From Bacillota bacterium (lineage in GTDB: Bacteria > Bacillota > Limnochordia > DTU087), in NCBI GenBank assembly GCA_012798695.1, contig JAAZMR010000028.1, positions 117,142 to 181,141 of the forward strand: a stretch of 64,000 nt of DNA. The letters are read 5' to 3'. Below, piece after piece: positions 27,954-38,480 of this stretch; the first letter of the stretch is position 1, and each line of letters starts with the position of its first letter. The position numbers were made by a program, and so were the translations under genes. Under the pieces are notes generated by a model. That model had not been told where the DNA came from. It saw only the letters and a program-made list of their open reading frames with translations, and made no database searches.

Positions 27954-27974
27954 GGAGGCGGGAGCTCCGCCTCC
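27954..27974. terminator. GC-rich hairpin between convergent genes
   Basis: GGAGGCGG-gagct-CCGCCTCC lies between the TipA-like gene and the nitroreductase gene, which converge. It is probably bidirectional. No U-tract. Confidence 0.5.
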
Positions 27975-28015
27975 CAATTTGAATCCTCGTATGTCAGCGG
28001 CATGAACTGAATCCA

Positions 28016-28576
28016 TTACCGGATAAAAGTAACAGTATTCTCCTGCCTGGGGGCTCGTTCCCCTAGGCTCTCATTGCTGTATCCCAAACTCAAAGCATAT
28101 AAGGGCTTATACCCCTGAGGAATGCCTAACTCATCTAGGAGGTAAGCACCTTCAGGTTTCTCCATGGCAATCTTGAAAGATGCAAGATAGCAGCTACCCA
28201 GTCCGAGAGAATAGGCAGCAATGGCCATGCTTTGAACTGCATTGGCACAGTCGGCAGCTGCAAAACCAGCATCCTGATCACCAGAAACGATAATGGCCAC
28301 CGGTGCACCACGGAAGCTGTCAAAATCCGGGTCTTTTGCTGCACGTTGTGGTCCCTCTGCCTCTGACTTAAGCATAACTTTCTGGTTTTCGGCGGAGATC
28401 TTGTCCAGCACCTTTCGATCAGTGATCACAGTAAAATGCCAAGGTTGCCGGTTCATTGCAGATGGTGCATACTGGCCGCATTCCAAAATAATCCGCATCT
28501 TCTCTTCCTCTACTGGGGTTGGCTTGTAGCTGCGTATAGATCTGCGCCCCAATATACTCCTGATAGTCTCGTTCAT
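28016..28576 (-). CDS. Nitroreductase-family flavoprotein
   Basis: A 186-residue FMN-dependent oxidoreductase fold. The N-terminal signature RRSIRSYKPTPVEEEKMRIILECGQYAPSAMNRQPWHF carries the FMN-binding Arg/Ser residues of the family. The middle region (AADCANAVQSMAIAAYSLGLGSCYL) forms the flavin-binding helix. Relatives reduce nitro compounds, quinones or flavins; the substrate here is unknown. AAGGAGATATCTTGGT precedes the ATG. It stands alone. Confidence 0.9.
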   Translation of the reverse strand: MNETIRSILGRRSIRSYKPTPVEEEKMRIILECGQYAPSAMNRQPWHFTVITDRKVLDKISAENQKVMLKSEAEGPQRAAKDPDFDSFRGAPVAIIVSGDQDAGFAAADCANAVQSMAIAAYSLGLGSCYLASFKIAMEKPEGAYLLDELGIPQGYKPLYALSLGYSNESLGERAPRQENTVTFIR

Positions 28577-28765
28577 ACCAAGATATCTCCTTTCTAAGGT
28601 CTTTAGAAAAGCAATGGTATTGCTACTATGTCATTGGGTGCCTATGAAGCAATTTACCGGGCTCTATCCTCATTATTCTGCATTTAGCTTCCAATACCTT
28701 TCTGGGGCGAAATGTCCCATCTATGAACACTAAGCAAGGCGCGCCTGAGCACTTCACTGTTCCAC

Positions 28766-30145
28766 CTAGCTGCCGTATACGGCTAGGGCCACACATTCGA
28801 CATGAGCGGTGTGAGGAAACATGTCAATCGGCTGTACCTCCTGCAATTGATAGCCGCCACCAGCCAAAATCCTCAGATCGCGAGCCAGAGAACTGGGGTT
28901 GCAGCTCACATATACCAGGCGAGGAATACGGGAATCAATTAAGGCATCTAACACCTCTGGTTCGCAACCTTTACGGGGGGGATCCAGAACCGCTGTATCG
29001 ACTGGGCCTTCCTCTAGCAATCCAGGCAGCTCAATTTCCACTTTCCCGATACGGAAATCCGCCTGAATCTGATTGAGCTCCGCATTGAGCCGGGCATCAC
29101 TAATCGCTTCTGGCACGATTTCTACCCCCGTCACCTGCGCACCTGCCCGAGCTAAGTGCAGGGCAATAATGCCGGTTCCGCAGTAACAGTCCAGGGCTCG
29201 GGCGCCACGTGCCATTTTTGCATAATCAACGACCTGTTGACACAAAACTGCAGCCTGCTCGGAGTTGACTTGGAAAAACGAACGCGGTGAGATGGCAAAT
29301 CTTAAACCATTGAGCTCCTCAATCAGGTAGGGTTCACCCCAAAGCAGGTGGGTCTCGGCTCCCATGATCACATTAGTCAGCTGTTGGTTCACATTCTGGG
29401 CAACAGCAACTAGTTCTGGCAAATCGGCCTGCATGCTGCTGACCAGCCCTGCTGCTCCGGGAATGTCCCTGGCATTTGTGACCAAGATGATCATCAGCTG
29501 GTTGCGAGCAGTACTAACTCTACATACCAGATGCCTGATTAACCCAGTACCAGTGTTTTCATCATATGGTATCAGCCCATATCTCTCCAAGAGCGAAGAC
29601 ATTATCCTGAGAGCCTTGTTACAAAGCGGATGGCTGTTATCACATTCCTCGATAGGCACAAGTTCATGTGTACCCCGTCTATAAAACCCCAAGGCTATCC
29701 GGTCATCTGCTGTGGTCACGGGATATTGTACCTTGTTCCGATAGCCATAAGGGTGTGCCATACCGATCACCCGGCGGACCTGAGGATGACTGAACTTCCC
29801 AATACGGGTAAGCGCGTCTAGTACCAGCTGGTGCTTCCATTTTAGTTGTTGTGCATAAGCCATCTGCTGCAGTTGGCACCCACCACAATGCTCAGCAACC
29901 GCACACGCAGGGGATACCCGGTCCGCGGCCGGCCTTACCACCTTAACGATTTCCCCTCTACCGTGGTTCTGCTTGACCTTCTCTATCTGAGTAAAGACTC
30001 GATCTCCGGGGATCGCCCCGGGAACGAATATGGCAAAACCATCAATCCTACCTACACCTTCCCCCGCATGGCCTAGTCCAGTGATCTCCAACTCTTCTCG
30101 TTGGCCGACTTTTACAGGTTGCTGCTTTCTTTTCTTCCCCGCCAT
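28766..30145 (-). CDS. 23S rRNA (uracil-5-)-methyltransferase, RlmD/RlmCD type
   Basis: A SAM-dependent enzyme that makes 5-methyluridine in 23S rRNA (or tRNA). From ATG 30145 it has 459 residues. An N-terminal TRAM RNA-binding domain (EELEITGLGHAGEGVGRIDG) is followed by an iron-sulphur region CAVAEHCGGCQL and a SAM domain (ALDCYCGTGIIALHLARAGA). The catalytic Cys lies in LVYVSCNPSSLARDL. The start has AAGGGAG nine bases upstream; the track start at 30172 does not. TrmA-family members differ in target base, so I give no gene symbol. Confidence 0.9.
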   Translation of the reverse strand: MAGKKRKQQPVKVGQREELEITGLGHAGEGVGRIDGFAIFVPGAIPGDRVFTQIEKVKQNHGRGEIVKVVRPAADRVSPACAVAEHCGGCQLQQMAYAQQLKWKHQLVLDALTRIGKFSHPQVRRVIGMAHPYGYRNKVQYPVTTADDRIALGFYRRGTHELVPIEECDNSHPLCNKALRIMSSLLERYGLIPYDENTGTGLIRHLVCRVSTARNQLMIILVTNARDIPGAAGLVSSMQADLPELVAVAQNVNQQLTNVIMGAETHLLWGEPYLIEELNGLRFAISPRSFFQVNSEQAAVLCQQVVDYAKMARGARALDCYCGTGIIALHLARAGAQVTGVEIVPEAISDARLNAELNQIQADFRIGKVEIELPGLLEEGPVDTAVLDPPRKGCEPEVLDALIDSRIPRLVYVSCNPSSLARDLRILAGGGYQLQEVQPIDMFPHTAHVECVALAVYGS

Positions 30146-30276
30146 GGACTTGTACTCCCTTTCCATACTCATAATTCCATCATGAATGCCTATGATTGCT
30201 GAATATACTGCATTAAGGGAAACCTCAGTGGTTCATTATGCCGGCAAATTTCATCGAGGGGAGGACTACGGTTATT

Positions 30277-31146
30277 ATGCTATACCAAAGTGAGATCCGC
30301 AAGCTGCCGGTATTGGACATTAGTACCGGCAAGATCCTCGGTGCTGTCTGCCAGGTCGTTTTCGATCATGAGAATAAGCGCCTGGCTGGCATCGGCTGCT
30401 CTACATGGATATGGGGCACCCGCCAGTACATTGATCGAGAAGACATCCGGGGCATTGGCGATCACGCGGTTACCATCAGCTCCGCCGAAGTTGCTAAGCC
30501 TCTGAAAGAGCAAAAGCGACTGATGGCGCTCATCAAGGCCAACATACCATTCCTCGGCTCTCGAGTGATTACCATCGATGGACAGCTGCTGGGCGTAGTC
30601 GAGGATTACGTACTGGATCCAACCCATTACCATTTGGCGGAGTTTTCGCTGTCTGACAGCTTATTCCAGGACATTTTGAGAGGGTTGGGACGAGTTCCGG
30701 CTCACTGCATAATAGCCATCGGGCGTGATGCTGTCGTGGTGGGCGACAACACTTTAAGCATACTCAGACCTCACAAGAAAACAGTGCCATCAGATTCGGT
30801 ATCAGAATCAGCAGTGATGACTCCTGAAGTTGATCCAGAGCTCTCTGGCCCACCATCCCAGAATGTGGAGACTCTGGAACCACCAGCCAAACCACTCAGG
30901 TCCGCTCCCCAGAGGCCCCCCTTAATTGTCCTCTCCGGAAAGCTCTCTCAGCAGCACAGCAGCCACGAGCATCATCGTCTCCCCAACGTACGCTACTTGC
31001 GCCGCATCGATGAAGCCCTGGGCATCAAATATCCGTCCCCGGGCCATAGACAAAAGCAGTATTCTTCCCTGCTAATGCAAGTGATCAACCGCGGCAAACT
31101 CTGGCTCGATAGGACTATGCACAGCAAACCACCCGATTCCGGTTGA
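30277..31146 (+). CDS. PRC-barrel domain protein
   Basis: A 289-residue protein with two PRC-barrel-like units. The first (LYQSEIRKLPVLDISTGKILGAVCQVVFDHENKRLAGI) and second (GSRVITIDGQLLGVVEDYVLD) follow the usual pattern of such barrels. A long Pro/Ser-rich linker (about 175-235) leads to a basic C-terminal tail. PRC barrels occur in photosynthetic reaction centres and in RNA-processing or sporulation-associated proteins; the role here is not known. ATG 30277 is preferred, with GGAGG about 12 bases upstream; 30238 has no ribosome-binding site. Confidence 0.7.
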   Translation: MLYQSEIRKLPVLDISTGKILGAVCQVVFDHENKRLAGIGCSTWIWGTRQYIDREDIRGIGDHAVTISSAEVAKPLKEQKRLMALIKANIPFLGSRVITIDGQLLGVVEDYVLDPTHYHLAEFSLSDSLFQDILRGLGRVPAHCIIAIGRDAVVVGDNTLSILRPHKKTVPSDSVSESAVMTPEVDPELSGPPSQNVETLEPPAKPLRSAPQRPPLIVLSGKLSQQHSSHEHHRLPNVRYLRRIDEALGIKYPSPGHRQKQYSSLLMQVINRGKLWLDRTMHSKPPDSG

Positions 31147-31276
31147 ACGCCTGGGTCGGCCCGGCCTTCTTATCTGTAGGTTACCATCTCCTACATATAC
31201 CAGTTTGATACCCCCCTGAGACACCCCTTCTGTTCCCGTCCTGGCGATTTTGCTGACTTCAATGCGTTCAGATGGC

Positions 31277-31300
31277 AAAAAACCCGCCGCGCGGCAGGTT
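31277..31300 (-). terminator. Terminator behind ysxC
   Basis: On the minus strand ACCTGCC-GCGC-GGCGGGT followed by TTTTT. It ends the protease operon. Confidence 0.75.
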
Positions 31301-31384
31301 ACTCCCAGATATCTTGCTCTCCCTGATTCTTGCCATACTGCTTCTCCTGTTGAAACGTTACTGCACGATGGCGCGACCGCCTAC

Positions 31385-31987
31385 TTACTCTCCACCAGCC
31401 AGCAATTGCGCCATAGCCCTCAGGACTTCATTCTTACCCACACCCGTTTGGGCCGAGAAAATGATAGCTTCTACCCCTAGGGTTTTTTTGATCACCTTCA
31501 TGTACTGGGGCCATCTACCCCGCGCGATTTTGTCTGCCTTAGTGGCGACAACTACATAAGGGATCTCGCAACTTCGCAACCACTCGCCCATGAGCTCATC
31601 ATTACCCGTGGGTTTGTGCCGAAAATCCACTATTTGAACTACACCCACGAGCTGCTCTCTCTCTTGCAGGTAGGTCTCGATCATAGGACCCCACTTCTCA
31701 CGGACTCGCTTGGCCACCTGCGCATAGCCATACCCAGGCAAATCGATTACCCGCAGATCCCGAAACCGATAGAAATTAATGGTCTGGGTACGACCCGGCC
31801 GGGAACTGGTTCGAGCCAGATCCCGGCGATTGGCTAGGCAATTGAGCAAAGATGACTTACCCACATTAGAGCGGCCCACTAGAGCAATTTCCGGTAAGGG
31901 CAGTCCATCAGTCCTAGGATACTGGGCCGCCCTCACCGCGCTTGTTTCAAAGATGCCATCATTTAAGTTTATGAGTTTCCTATCCAT
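31385..31987 (-). CDS. ysxC: Ribosome-biogenesis GTPase YsxC/EngB
   Basis: An essential GTPase that helps assemble the 50S subunit. The 200 residues contain G1 [13 protein letters not shown]2 region [15 protein letters not shown]3 [10 protein letters not shown]4 TKADK and G5-like FSAQTG. ATG 31987 overlaps the lonA stop by about 19 bases, indicating tight coupling. It is the last gene of the tig-clp-lon block, as in Bacillus subtilis. Confidence 0.95.
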   Translation of the reverse strand: MDRKLINLNDGIFETSAVRAAQYPRTDGLPLPEIALVGRSNVGKSSLLNCLANRRDLARTSSRPGRTQTINFYRFRDLRVIDLPGYGYAQVAKRVREKWGPMIETYLQEREQLVGVVQIVDFRHKPTGNDELMGEWLRSCEIPYVVVATKADKIARGRWPQYMKVIKKTLGVEAIIFSAQTGVGKNEVLRAMAQLLAGGE

Positions 31988-34422
31988 GGTTGCTGGCTCT
32001 CCTGTTCAAAACCTGTCGGCAAGAAAGGCATTGGCTCACGCGAGGCATCATCACCACTATCTACAGCCATCGCCATACCGGGAATCGGGGCCAGTAGTGC
32101 TTTCTCCAGAACCACATCCATATGCTCTACTGATTCGAGCTCCAGCTTCTTTTGGATGTTGGCGGGGATCTCGTCCAGGTCCTTCCGGTTTTCCATAGGC
32201 AGAAGCACCCGTTTGATTCCAGCCCTGTGAGCAGCCAGTACCTTCTCCTTGACCCCCCCAATGGGCAGTACACGACCTCGTAGAGTGATCTCCCCGGTCA
32301 TGGCCAAATCCCCTCTGACCGGACGTCCGGTTAAGGCAGAGACCAAGGCAGTTGTTATGGTAATACCTGCCGAGGGCCCGTCTTTGGGAATAGCGCCTTC
32401 TGGTACATGGATATGAATATCATGCTTCTCGTAGAAGTCTATCGGAATCCCTAGCTCGGCAGCCCGAGACCGCACGTAGCTGAGACTAGCTTGAGCAGAC
32501 TCCCGCATGACATCTCCTAGCTGACCAGTAATAATCAGTTTGCCTTTGCCAGGCATCACGCTGGCTTCGATAGCGAGAATGTCTCCCCCTACCTGGGTGT
32601 AGGCAAGGCCTGTGGCCACACCTACCTTGCTTTCCCCCTCTGACAATGTGCGCAGATAGCGGGGCGGGCCTAGATATGTCTCAACCGAGTTGACATTCAC
32701 CCTAACCGGTGGCTCTACCCCTTGCACGAGCTCTTTGGCGACTTTGCGGCAAATAGAACCCAGCTCCCTTTCCAGATTACGCACTCCTGACTCCCGGGTA
32801 TAATCGGAAATCACTTTCTGAATGGCATTATCTGATACAAGGATCTGATCTTCCTTCAGACCATTGGCTGCTACTTGCTTCCCCCAAAGGTGTCGTTTGG
32901 CGATCTCCAGTTTTTCTTCTTCAGTATAGCCTGGGATCTGAATGACTTCCATCCGGTCCAATAGAGGACGGGGGATATTGTGCATTACATTGGCCGTAGT
33001 GATAAAGAATACATTCGACAGATCGAATGGAACTTCCAGATAGTGATCAGAAAAACCGCTGTTCTGCTCGGGGTCTAGTACCTCTAAGAGAGCCGATGCC
33101 GGATCCCCACGGAAGTCCATGGTCATCTTGTCGATTTCATCGAGCAGCATCACCGGATTCTTAGAGCCGGCTTGCTTCATCGCTTGAATCACCTTACCGG
33201 GCATAGCTCCGATATAAGTGCGGCGATGCCCCCGAATCTCAGCTTCATCTCGCACACCACCCAATGAAAACCGGACAAACTTGCGATCCAGTGCCCGCGC
33301 AATTGAACGTGCCAAAGAGGTTTTCCCGACTCCGGGCGGTCCTACCAAGCAGAGAATAGGTCCCTTCATCTTCTTGGTCAAATGCCGTACCGCTAGGAAT
33401 TCCAGTATCCGCTCTTTGACCTTGTTCAAGCCATAATGATCATCATCGAGCACCTGCTTGGCCGCGGCAATATCCAACCGATCCCTGGTCTGTTTAGACC
33501 AAGGCAGCGAAGTGAGCCAATCAAGGTAAGTCCTTACGACAACTGCCTCAGCCGCCATGGGAGGCATTTTCTCCAAGCGCTCTAATTCATGCAAAGCCTG
33601 CTCCCGGGCTTGCTTGGGCAACTTCGCCTTCTCGATCTTGCGCTGAAATTCCTCCACCTCTGAGGCTACAGCATCTTTTTCGCCCAGCTCCTTTTGGATT
33701 GCTCGCATCTGTTCTCGCAAATAGTATTCCTTTTGATTCTTCTCCAGCTGCTTGCGCACCCTGACATGAATCTTCTTCTCGAGCCGGAGAATCTCCATCT
33801 CTTTGCTGAGAAGCAATACCAACTGCTCTAACCTATGCCTGGGAGAAGCGATCTCCAAAAGGTTTTGCTTATCTTCTACTGACACCATTAGTTGCGCCGC
33901 GATGGTATCAGTCAGCCTGCCTGGCTCCTCAATAGAATTTATAGCAACTATTACTTCAGAAGGCACCTTGCGAGAGAGCTTCACGTATTCTGCAAACTGA
34001 TCTTGCAGTGTCCGCATGAGTGCTTCGATCTCTGGGCCGAATTCTTCCGGTTCCACTATTTCACTCACCTGAACACGGAAGCAAGGCTCCGTCTCCAAGA
34101 ACTCATCTATCTTTACCCTATGCAGTCCCTCAATCAATACCCGAATCTGTCCCTCAGGCATCTTCAGAAGCTGCTTGATTTCCGCCAAGATGCCAATCTC
34201 ATAGATCTCGTCTACTTCGGGTTGGCTAACCTCTGGCGACTTCTGAACAGCCAGCACCAACTGACGATCCTGGGTCATAGCCTCTTCCAGAGCTCTAATG
34301 GACCTTTCCCTTCCTACATCCAAGGGAGTGATCATAAATGGAAAGACTAGCATGCCCCTGAGGGGCAGAAGTGGGTAAATGTCCTCTGCCACACCACTGG
34401 CTTCAATCATGATATCTGTCAT
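31969..34422 (-). CDS. lon: ATP-dependent protease LonA
   Basis: Degrades misfolded and regulatory proteins in the cytoplasm. From ATG 34422 it has 817 residues. Order: substrate-binding N domain ([17 protein letters not shown]), coiled helices, AAA+ module ([20 protein letters not shown]) and a C-terminal protease domain with the serine in [10 protein letters not shown] and the lysine of the Ser-Lys dyad in [14 protein letters not shown]. The track start at 34437 is possible too. The gene lies behind lonB and overlaps ysxC. Confidence 0.97.
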   Translation of the reverse strand: MTDIMIEASGVAEDIYPLLPLRGMLVFPFMITPLDVGRERSIRALEEAMTQDRQLVLAVQKSPEVSQPEVDEIYEIGILAEIKQLLKMPEGQIRVLIEGLHRVKIDEFLETEPCFRVQVSEIVEPEEFGPEIEALMRTLQDQFAEYVKLSRKVPSEVIVAINSIEEPGRLTDTIAAQLMVSVEDKQNLLEIASPRHRLEQLVLLLSKEMEILRLEKKIHVRVRKQLEKNQKEYYLREQMRAIQKELGEKDAVASEVEEFQRKIEKAKLPKQAREQALHELERLEKMPPMAAEAVVVRTYLDWLTSLPWSKQTRDRLDIAAAKQVLDDDHYGLNKVKERILEFLAVRHLTKKMKGPILCLVGPPGVGKTSLARSIARALDRKFVRFSLGGVRDEAEIRGHRRTYIGAMPGKVIQAMKQAGSKNPVMLLDEIDKMTMDFRGDPASALLEVLDPEQNSGFSDHYLEVPFDLSNVFFITTANVMHNIPRPLLDRMEVIQIPGYTEEEKLEIAKRHLWGKQVAANGLKEDQILVSDNAIQKVISDYTRESGVRNLERELGSICRKVAKELVQGVEPPVRVNVNSVETYLGPPRYLRTLSEGESKVGVATGLAYTQVGGDILAIEASVMPGKGKLIITGQLGDVMRESAQASLSYVRSRAAELGIPIDFYEKHDIHIHVPEGAIPKDGPSAGITITTALVSALTGRPVRGDLAMTGEITLRGRVLPIGGVKEKVLAAHRAGIKRVLLPMENRKDLDEIPANIQKKLELESVEHMDVVLEKALLAPIPGMAMAVDSGDDASREPMPFLPTGFEQESQQPWIGNS

Positions 34423-34542
34423 TACCTTCACCCCCATTGGTCATAGCTATCCTATTAATATTCTTGTCCACAGATCTGGTTCCTCCTACCAATATGATCT
34501 TCCCCTTCTAACTCCCCCATTGAAACTTAGTCCCCAACAATA

Positions 34543-34570
34543 TAAAAGAGAGCTGTTTTGAGCAGCTCCC
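34543..34570 (-). terminator. Terminator between lonB and lonA
   Basis: GAGCTG-CTCAAAA-CAGCTC followed by TCTTTTATA on the minus strand, about 45 bases beyond the lonB stop. It may attenuate read-through into lonA. Confidence 0.7.
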
Positions 34571-34613
34571 TGGCTGACACACCTTGGCGCGGACTCTAAT
34601 GATCAGTATAACA

Positions 34614-36284
34614 TTAACCTGATGCGCTTAACAGCCCACTAGAAACGGCAGGTTTGGAAATCTGTGCACATTTTTCATCATCCAATAAGGAGAGAGCGAT
34701 GACCTCCTCTAGTTGCTCCACACCGTGAACAACCATGTCTTCGGTGTGATTGAAAATCGCCTGCCAATTCTCCTTGGGAACAATTGCCCGCTTGACACCG
34801 GCTAGCCTAGCCGCCTCCAGCTTGGCCGCAATCCCACCCACAGGCTTCACCAGGCCACGAATGGATACTTCCCCACTCATCGCTACTATGTTACTCACCT
34901 TCCGCCCTGTGATGGCAGAATAGATGGCGGTGACGATGGCAACACCGGCTGAGGGGCCATCCACCGGTGTACCTCCAGGAAAGTTAACGTGAATATCATA
35001 GTCTTGAGGACGCAGATGTAAGTTGTGTCGCAGTACAGTAATAACGTTATCCATGGAGCTTCTGGCCATGCTCTTTCTGCGCATGGTCCTCCCATAGCCG
35101 CCCATTTCCTCTTCTTCCATTATACCAGTGATCACGATTTGCCCTTGCCCCTGCTCTACTGGAATAGCCGTTGCCTCTACCTCGATCAGGGTGCCCATAT
35201 TCGGCCCATAGACCGCCAGCCCATTGACCAAACCCACTTGTGGAACTAGGGGAATGCTCCGTTCCGGACGTGGTGAGTATTGGCCACTATTGACCACCCA
35301 TTCAATATCGGCGCGGCTAATCTCCTTCCGCTTGCTGGTCAAGGCTAATCCTGCCGCAATCTGTACCATATTGACGGCTTCTCTACCATTAGTGGCATAC
35401 CGCTTAATCACTGCCAGCGCCTCATCAGGGAGTGCAAACTCGATCTTGTTGGCAGCATTGGCGGCGATGGTGGCGATCTCCTCCGGAGTTAATGACCGGA
35501 AAAACACCTCCAAGCATCGGGACCGAATAGCGGGCGGGATCTCGTCTGGCATGCGGGTGGTAGCCCCGACCAGCCGAAAATCAGCAGGCAGCCCCTTTTG
35601 AAAAATCTCGTGAATATGCACAGGTATGCTGCTATCCTCAGAGCTATAATAGGCGCTTTCAAAGAATACCTTCCGGTCCTCCAACACCTTCAGCAATTTG
35701 TTCATTTGGATCGGGTGTAATTCACCGATTTCATCAATAAATAAAACCCCTCCATGGGCCTTGGTTACAGCCCCTGGTTTAGGCTGGGGGATACCGGCAA
35801 CACCCAAAGGGCCGGCCCCCTGGTAAATCGGATCATGAACCGACCCCATCAAAGGGTCAGCTATGCCCCGGTCGTCAAATCGGGCAGTAGTGGCATCAAC
35901 TTCCACAAACTTGGCAGAATCCTGAAAGGGGGAGAGGGGGTTAGCTTTAGCTTCCTCCAAGACCAAGCGGGCAGCCGCTGTTTTGCCTATCCCAGGTGGC
36001 CCGTAGACGATTACGTGCTGTGGATTGGGTCCACACAGTGCAGCCCTCAGTGCCTTGAGGCCATCACTCTGTCCAATGACTTCATCAAAAGAGGCAGGGC
36101 GGGTCTTTTCTGCCAGTGGTTCGGTTAGGGAAATGGCGTTGAGACGCCTTAGTTTATCCATTTCCTTCCTGGACTCACGATCCACCGCGGATTTATTGCT
36201 TTGCTGATTGCGCAGCAGATTCCAGAAATACAGGCCGATCACTATGGCAAAAAATAGATTAATTAGTCCTAATACGCCCATCAT
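34614..36284 (-). CDS. lonB: Sporulation-associated ATP-dependent protease LonB
   Basis: A membrane-linked Lon-type protease. In B. subtilis the homologue is made in the forespore. The 556 residues begin with one transmembrane helix (GLINLFFAIVIGLYFW), lack the long N domain of LonA, and contain the AAA+ Walker A YGPPGIGKTAAARLVL and LFIDEIGEL, then the protease domain with GTPVDGPSAGVAI (Ser) and KPVGGIAAKLEAARLAG (Lys). The start is ATG 36284 or 36281, behind GGTGGAG; the track's GTG at 36293 is less likely. Its presence next to lonA is a Firmicutes trait. Confidence 0.95.
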   Translation of the reverse strand: MMGVLGLINLFFAIVIGLYFWNLLRNQQSNKSAVDRESRKEMDKLRRLNAISLTEPLAEKTRPASFDEVIGQSDGLKALRAALCGPNPQHVIVYGPPGIGKTAAARLVLEEAKANPLSPFQDSAKFVEVDATTARFDDRGIADPLMGSVHDPIYQGAGPLGVAGIPQPKPGAVTKAHGGVLFIDEIGELHPIQMNKLLKVLEDRKVFFESAYYSSEDSSIPVHIHEIFQKGLPADFRLVGATTRMPDEIPPAIRSRCLEVFFRSLTPEEIATIAANAANKIEFALPDEALAVIKRYATNGREAVNMVQIAAGLALTSKRKEISRADIEWVVNSGQYSPRPERSIPLVPQVGLVNGLAVYGPNMGTLIEVEATAIPVEQGQGQIVITGIMEEEEMGGYGRTMRRKSMARSSMDNVITVLRHNLHLRPQDYDIHVNFPGGTPVDGPSAGVAIVTAIYSAITGRKVSNIVAMSGEVSIRGLVKPVGGIAAKLEAARLAGVKRAIVPKENWQAIFNHTEDMVVHGVEQLEEVIALSLLDDEKCAQISKPAVSSGLLSASG

Positions 36285-36351
36285 TAACTCCACCTGCCCC
36301 GCTTAAGTGGTGATTTGCACTTTCTATTATGCACAAGGGCATGGTGTTTTA

Positions 36352-36378
36352 ACCAGGAAGGCCCGGAAACTCCGGGCC
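36352..36378 (-). terminator. Hairpin behind clpX
   Basis: GGCCCGGA-GTT-TCCGGGCC on the minus strand followed by TTCCTGGTTAAAA. The stem is strong; the U-tract is imperfect. Confidence 0.6.
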
Positions 36379-36414
36379 CCATTTATCCCATTACATTCGC
36401 AAAAATCCCTGTGG

Positions 36415-37668
36415 TCAAGCAGTCTCTTCAGTCAGATGCTCACGCCGAATTAGACGAGGCTGTACTTGCTTTTCGACTACTTCTTTACTCACCAAACACT
36501 TGACAATATCATCTTGTGAGGGGATTTCATACATGATATCCAACATGATGTCTTCGAGAATAGTCCTCAGCCCTCTGGCGCCGGTCTTGCGCTCCATAGC
36601 TTTGCGGGCTATAGCATCGAGAGCGTCATCATCGAAGACCAGCTCTACATCATCCATATCAAAAAACTTCTTATACTGCTTGACGAGAGCATTGCGTGGT
36701 TCTTTCAAGATGCGGACAAGAGCGTGCTCATCGAGGGCATCCAAAGCCACCACAATAGGCAACCTCCCAATAAACTCAGGGATCAACCCATATTTCAGTA
36801 GATCCTCAGGCATTACCTGACGTAAAAGCTCTCCGATCTGTTTTTCTTCCTTGGGACGGATATCCGCACCAAAACCTATGGTCTTTTGACCTGTCCGATT
36901 TTCGATGATTTTCTCCAGGCCATCGAAAGCGCCTCCACAGATAAACAGGATATTGGATGTGTCCACCTGAATAAATTCCTGATGAGGATGTTTGCGTCCA
37001 CCTTGTGGCGGCACACTCGCTACCGTCCCTTCCAGGATTTTCAGCAAAGCCTGTTGGACTCCCTCGCCAGAAACATCTCTAGTGATAGAGGGATTCTCAG
37101 ACTTACGAGCGATTTTGTCCACTTCATCAATATATACGATTCCCCGCTCCGCCTTCTCCACATCATAGTCTGCAGCCTGAATCAGCTTCAAGAGGATATT
37201 CTCCACATCTTCTCCCACATACCCTGCTTCAGTAAGCGAGGTAGCGTCGGCGATGGCAAAGGGCACATGTAGAATCCGAGCCAGAGTTTGTGCAAGCAAG
37301 GTTTTGCCACAACCCGTGGGACCCAAGAGCAAGATATTGCTCTTCTGCAACTCAACATCATCTACTTTGGAGTGGGCATTGATACGCTTATAGTGGTTGT
37401 AGACTGCCACAGCCAGGGATCTCTTGGCGAGTTCCTGACCGATCACGTACTGGTCTAATACGGCCTTGATCTCCTTGGGTTTGGGAATACTACCAAATTC
37501 GATATCCTGCTCCTCAGTTAGCTCCTCTTCGATGATCTCATTGCACAGCTCAATACACTCATCACAGATATATACCCCGGGACCCGCAATGAGTTTCTTT
37601 ACCTGTTCCTGGATCTTTCCACAGAAAGAACATTTCAGTTGGCCCTTCTCATCGCCAAACTTGAACAT
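36415..37668 (-). CDS. clpX: ATP-dependent Clp protease ATP-binding subunit ClpX
   Basis: An AAA+ unfoldase that feeds substrates to ClpP. The 417 residues start with a C4 zinc finger (Cys13, Cys16, Cys35, Cys38 in CSFCGK and CDEC), then Walker [15 protein letters not shown], Walker [11 protein letters not shown], and pore region VGEDVEN. The sensor-2/C-terminal region ends normally. It starts 11 bases beyond the clpP stop, in the same operon. Confidence 0.97.
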   Translation of the reverse strand: MFKFGDEKGQLKCSFCGKIQEQVKKLIAGPGVYICDECIELCNEIIEEELTEEQDIEFGSIPKPKEIKAVLDQYVIGQELAKRSLAVAVYNHYKRINAHSKVDDVELQKSNILLLGPTGCGKTLLAQTLARILHVPFAIADATSLTEAGYVGEDVENILLKLIQAADYDVEKAERGIVYIDEVDKIARKSENPSITRDVSGEGVQQALLKILEGTVASVPPQGGRKHPHQEFIQVDTSNILFICGGAFDGLEKIIENRTGQKTIGFGADIRPKEEKQIGELLRQVMPEDLLKYGLIPEFIGRLPIVVALDALDEHALVRILKEPRNALVKQYKKFFDMDDVELVFDDDALDAIARKAMERKTGARGLRTILEDIMLDIMYEIPSQDDIVKCLVSKEVVEKQVQPRLIRREHLTEETA

Positions 37669-37679
37669 CTTATCACCTC

Positions 37680-38282
37680 TTATTTCGATTGAAGCTCCTT
37701 GGCGTCGCTCAATATTCCGTCAATCAGGCCATATTCTTTGGCTTCTTCTGCTGACATGTAATAATTGCGATCCGTGTCCCGCTCAATGCGATCCAAAGGT
37801 TGTCCGGTATGCTTCGTCAGGATCTCATTACCAATCCTCTTCAATCGAAGGATTTCCCGAGCCTCAATCTCAATATCCGTAGCTTGGCCTCTGGTACCAC
37901 CCCAAGGTTGGTGGATCATGATCCGAGAGTATGGCAGGGCAAAGCGCTTACCTTCTGCACCAGCGGCTAGAAGCAAGGCAGCCATGCTAGCCGCCATCCC
38001 AATGCAAATAGTGGAGACATCAGGTTTAATGTACTGCATCGTATCATATATGGCAAGTCCCGAGTAGACTACACCACCAGGGCTATTGACATATAGGGAG
38101 ATATCCTTCTCCGGGTCCTCCGACTCCAGGAACAGCAATTGAGCTATTACCAGGTTCGCTACATGATCGTCAATAGGACCACCGATAAAGATAATCCTGT
38201 CTTTCAGCAAACGGGAATAGATGTCATATGCCCGTTCACCTCGATTGGTTTGCTCCACAACCATCGGAATGAGAGTACTCAT
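37680..38282 (-). CDS. clpP: ATP-dependent Clp protease proteolytic subunit ClpP
   Basis: The serine protease chamber partner of ClpX. The 200 residues carry the catalytic triad: Ser99 in [12 protein letters not shown], His124 in [10 protein letters not shown], and Asp171 in [14 protein letters not shown]. The short N-terminal stretch [26 protein letters not shown] is the normal processed region. AAGGGAAGGTGAGAAGCT precedes ATG. It lies between tig and clpX. Confidence 0.97.
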   Translation of the reverse strand: MSTLIPMVVEQTNRGERAYDIYSRLLKDRIIFIGGPIDDHVANLVIAQLLFLESEDPEKDISLYVNSPGGVVYSGLAIYDTMQYIKPDVSTICIGMAASMAALLLAAGAEGKRFALPYSRIMIHQPWGGTRGQATDIEIEAREILRLKRIGNEILTKHTGQPLDRIERDTDRNYYMSAEEAKEYGLIDGILSDAKELQSK

Positions 38283-38433
38283 AGCTTCTCACCTTCCCTT
38301 TAATCTATGCAACCGGTATCCTCCAGCACATCAGTCTTACCACTCAATATATGTTCCCCTGAACAGGTCTTTTTACACTTATTCTATTGCTGCTGACAGA
38401 TAGGGGTGCGAAAAGCCTTTTTGCCTAAAACCT

Positions 38434-38449
38434 TCTCCCCCCAAGGAGA
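38434..38449 (-). terminator. Weak hairpin behind tig
   Basis: TCTCC-TTGGGG-GGAGA followed by AGGTTTT on the minus strand, between tig and clpP. It is short and could only attenuate. Confidence 0.3.
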
Positions 38450-38480
38450 TGATCCCTGCTTCGGATAGCCTCGCCGATGC

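Noticed and set aside
31272-31559. Hydrophobic plus-strand ORF (ILLSLILAILLLLLKR) overlapping the ysxC end
   Set aside because: It starts within the ysxC terminator, has no ribosome-binding site, and most of it is antisense to ysxC. The hydrophobic run is probably a shadow.
38283-38400. CtsR or CIRCE operator upstream of clpP
   Set aside because: I searched by eye for tandem GGTCAAA heptads and the TTAGCACTC inverted repeat and found neither.
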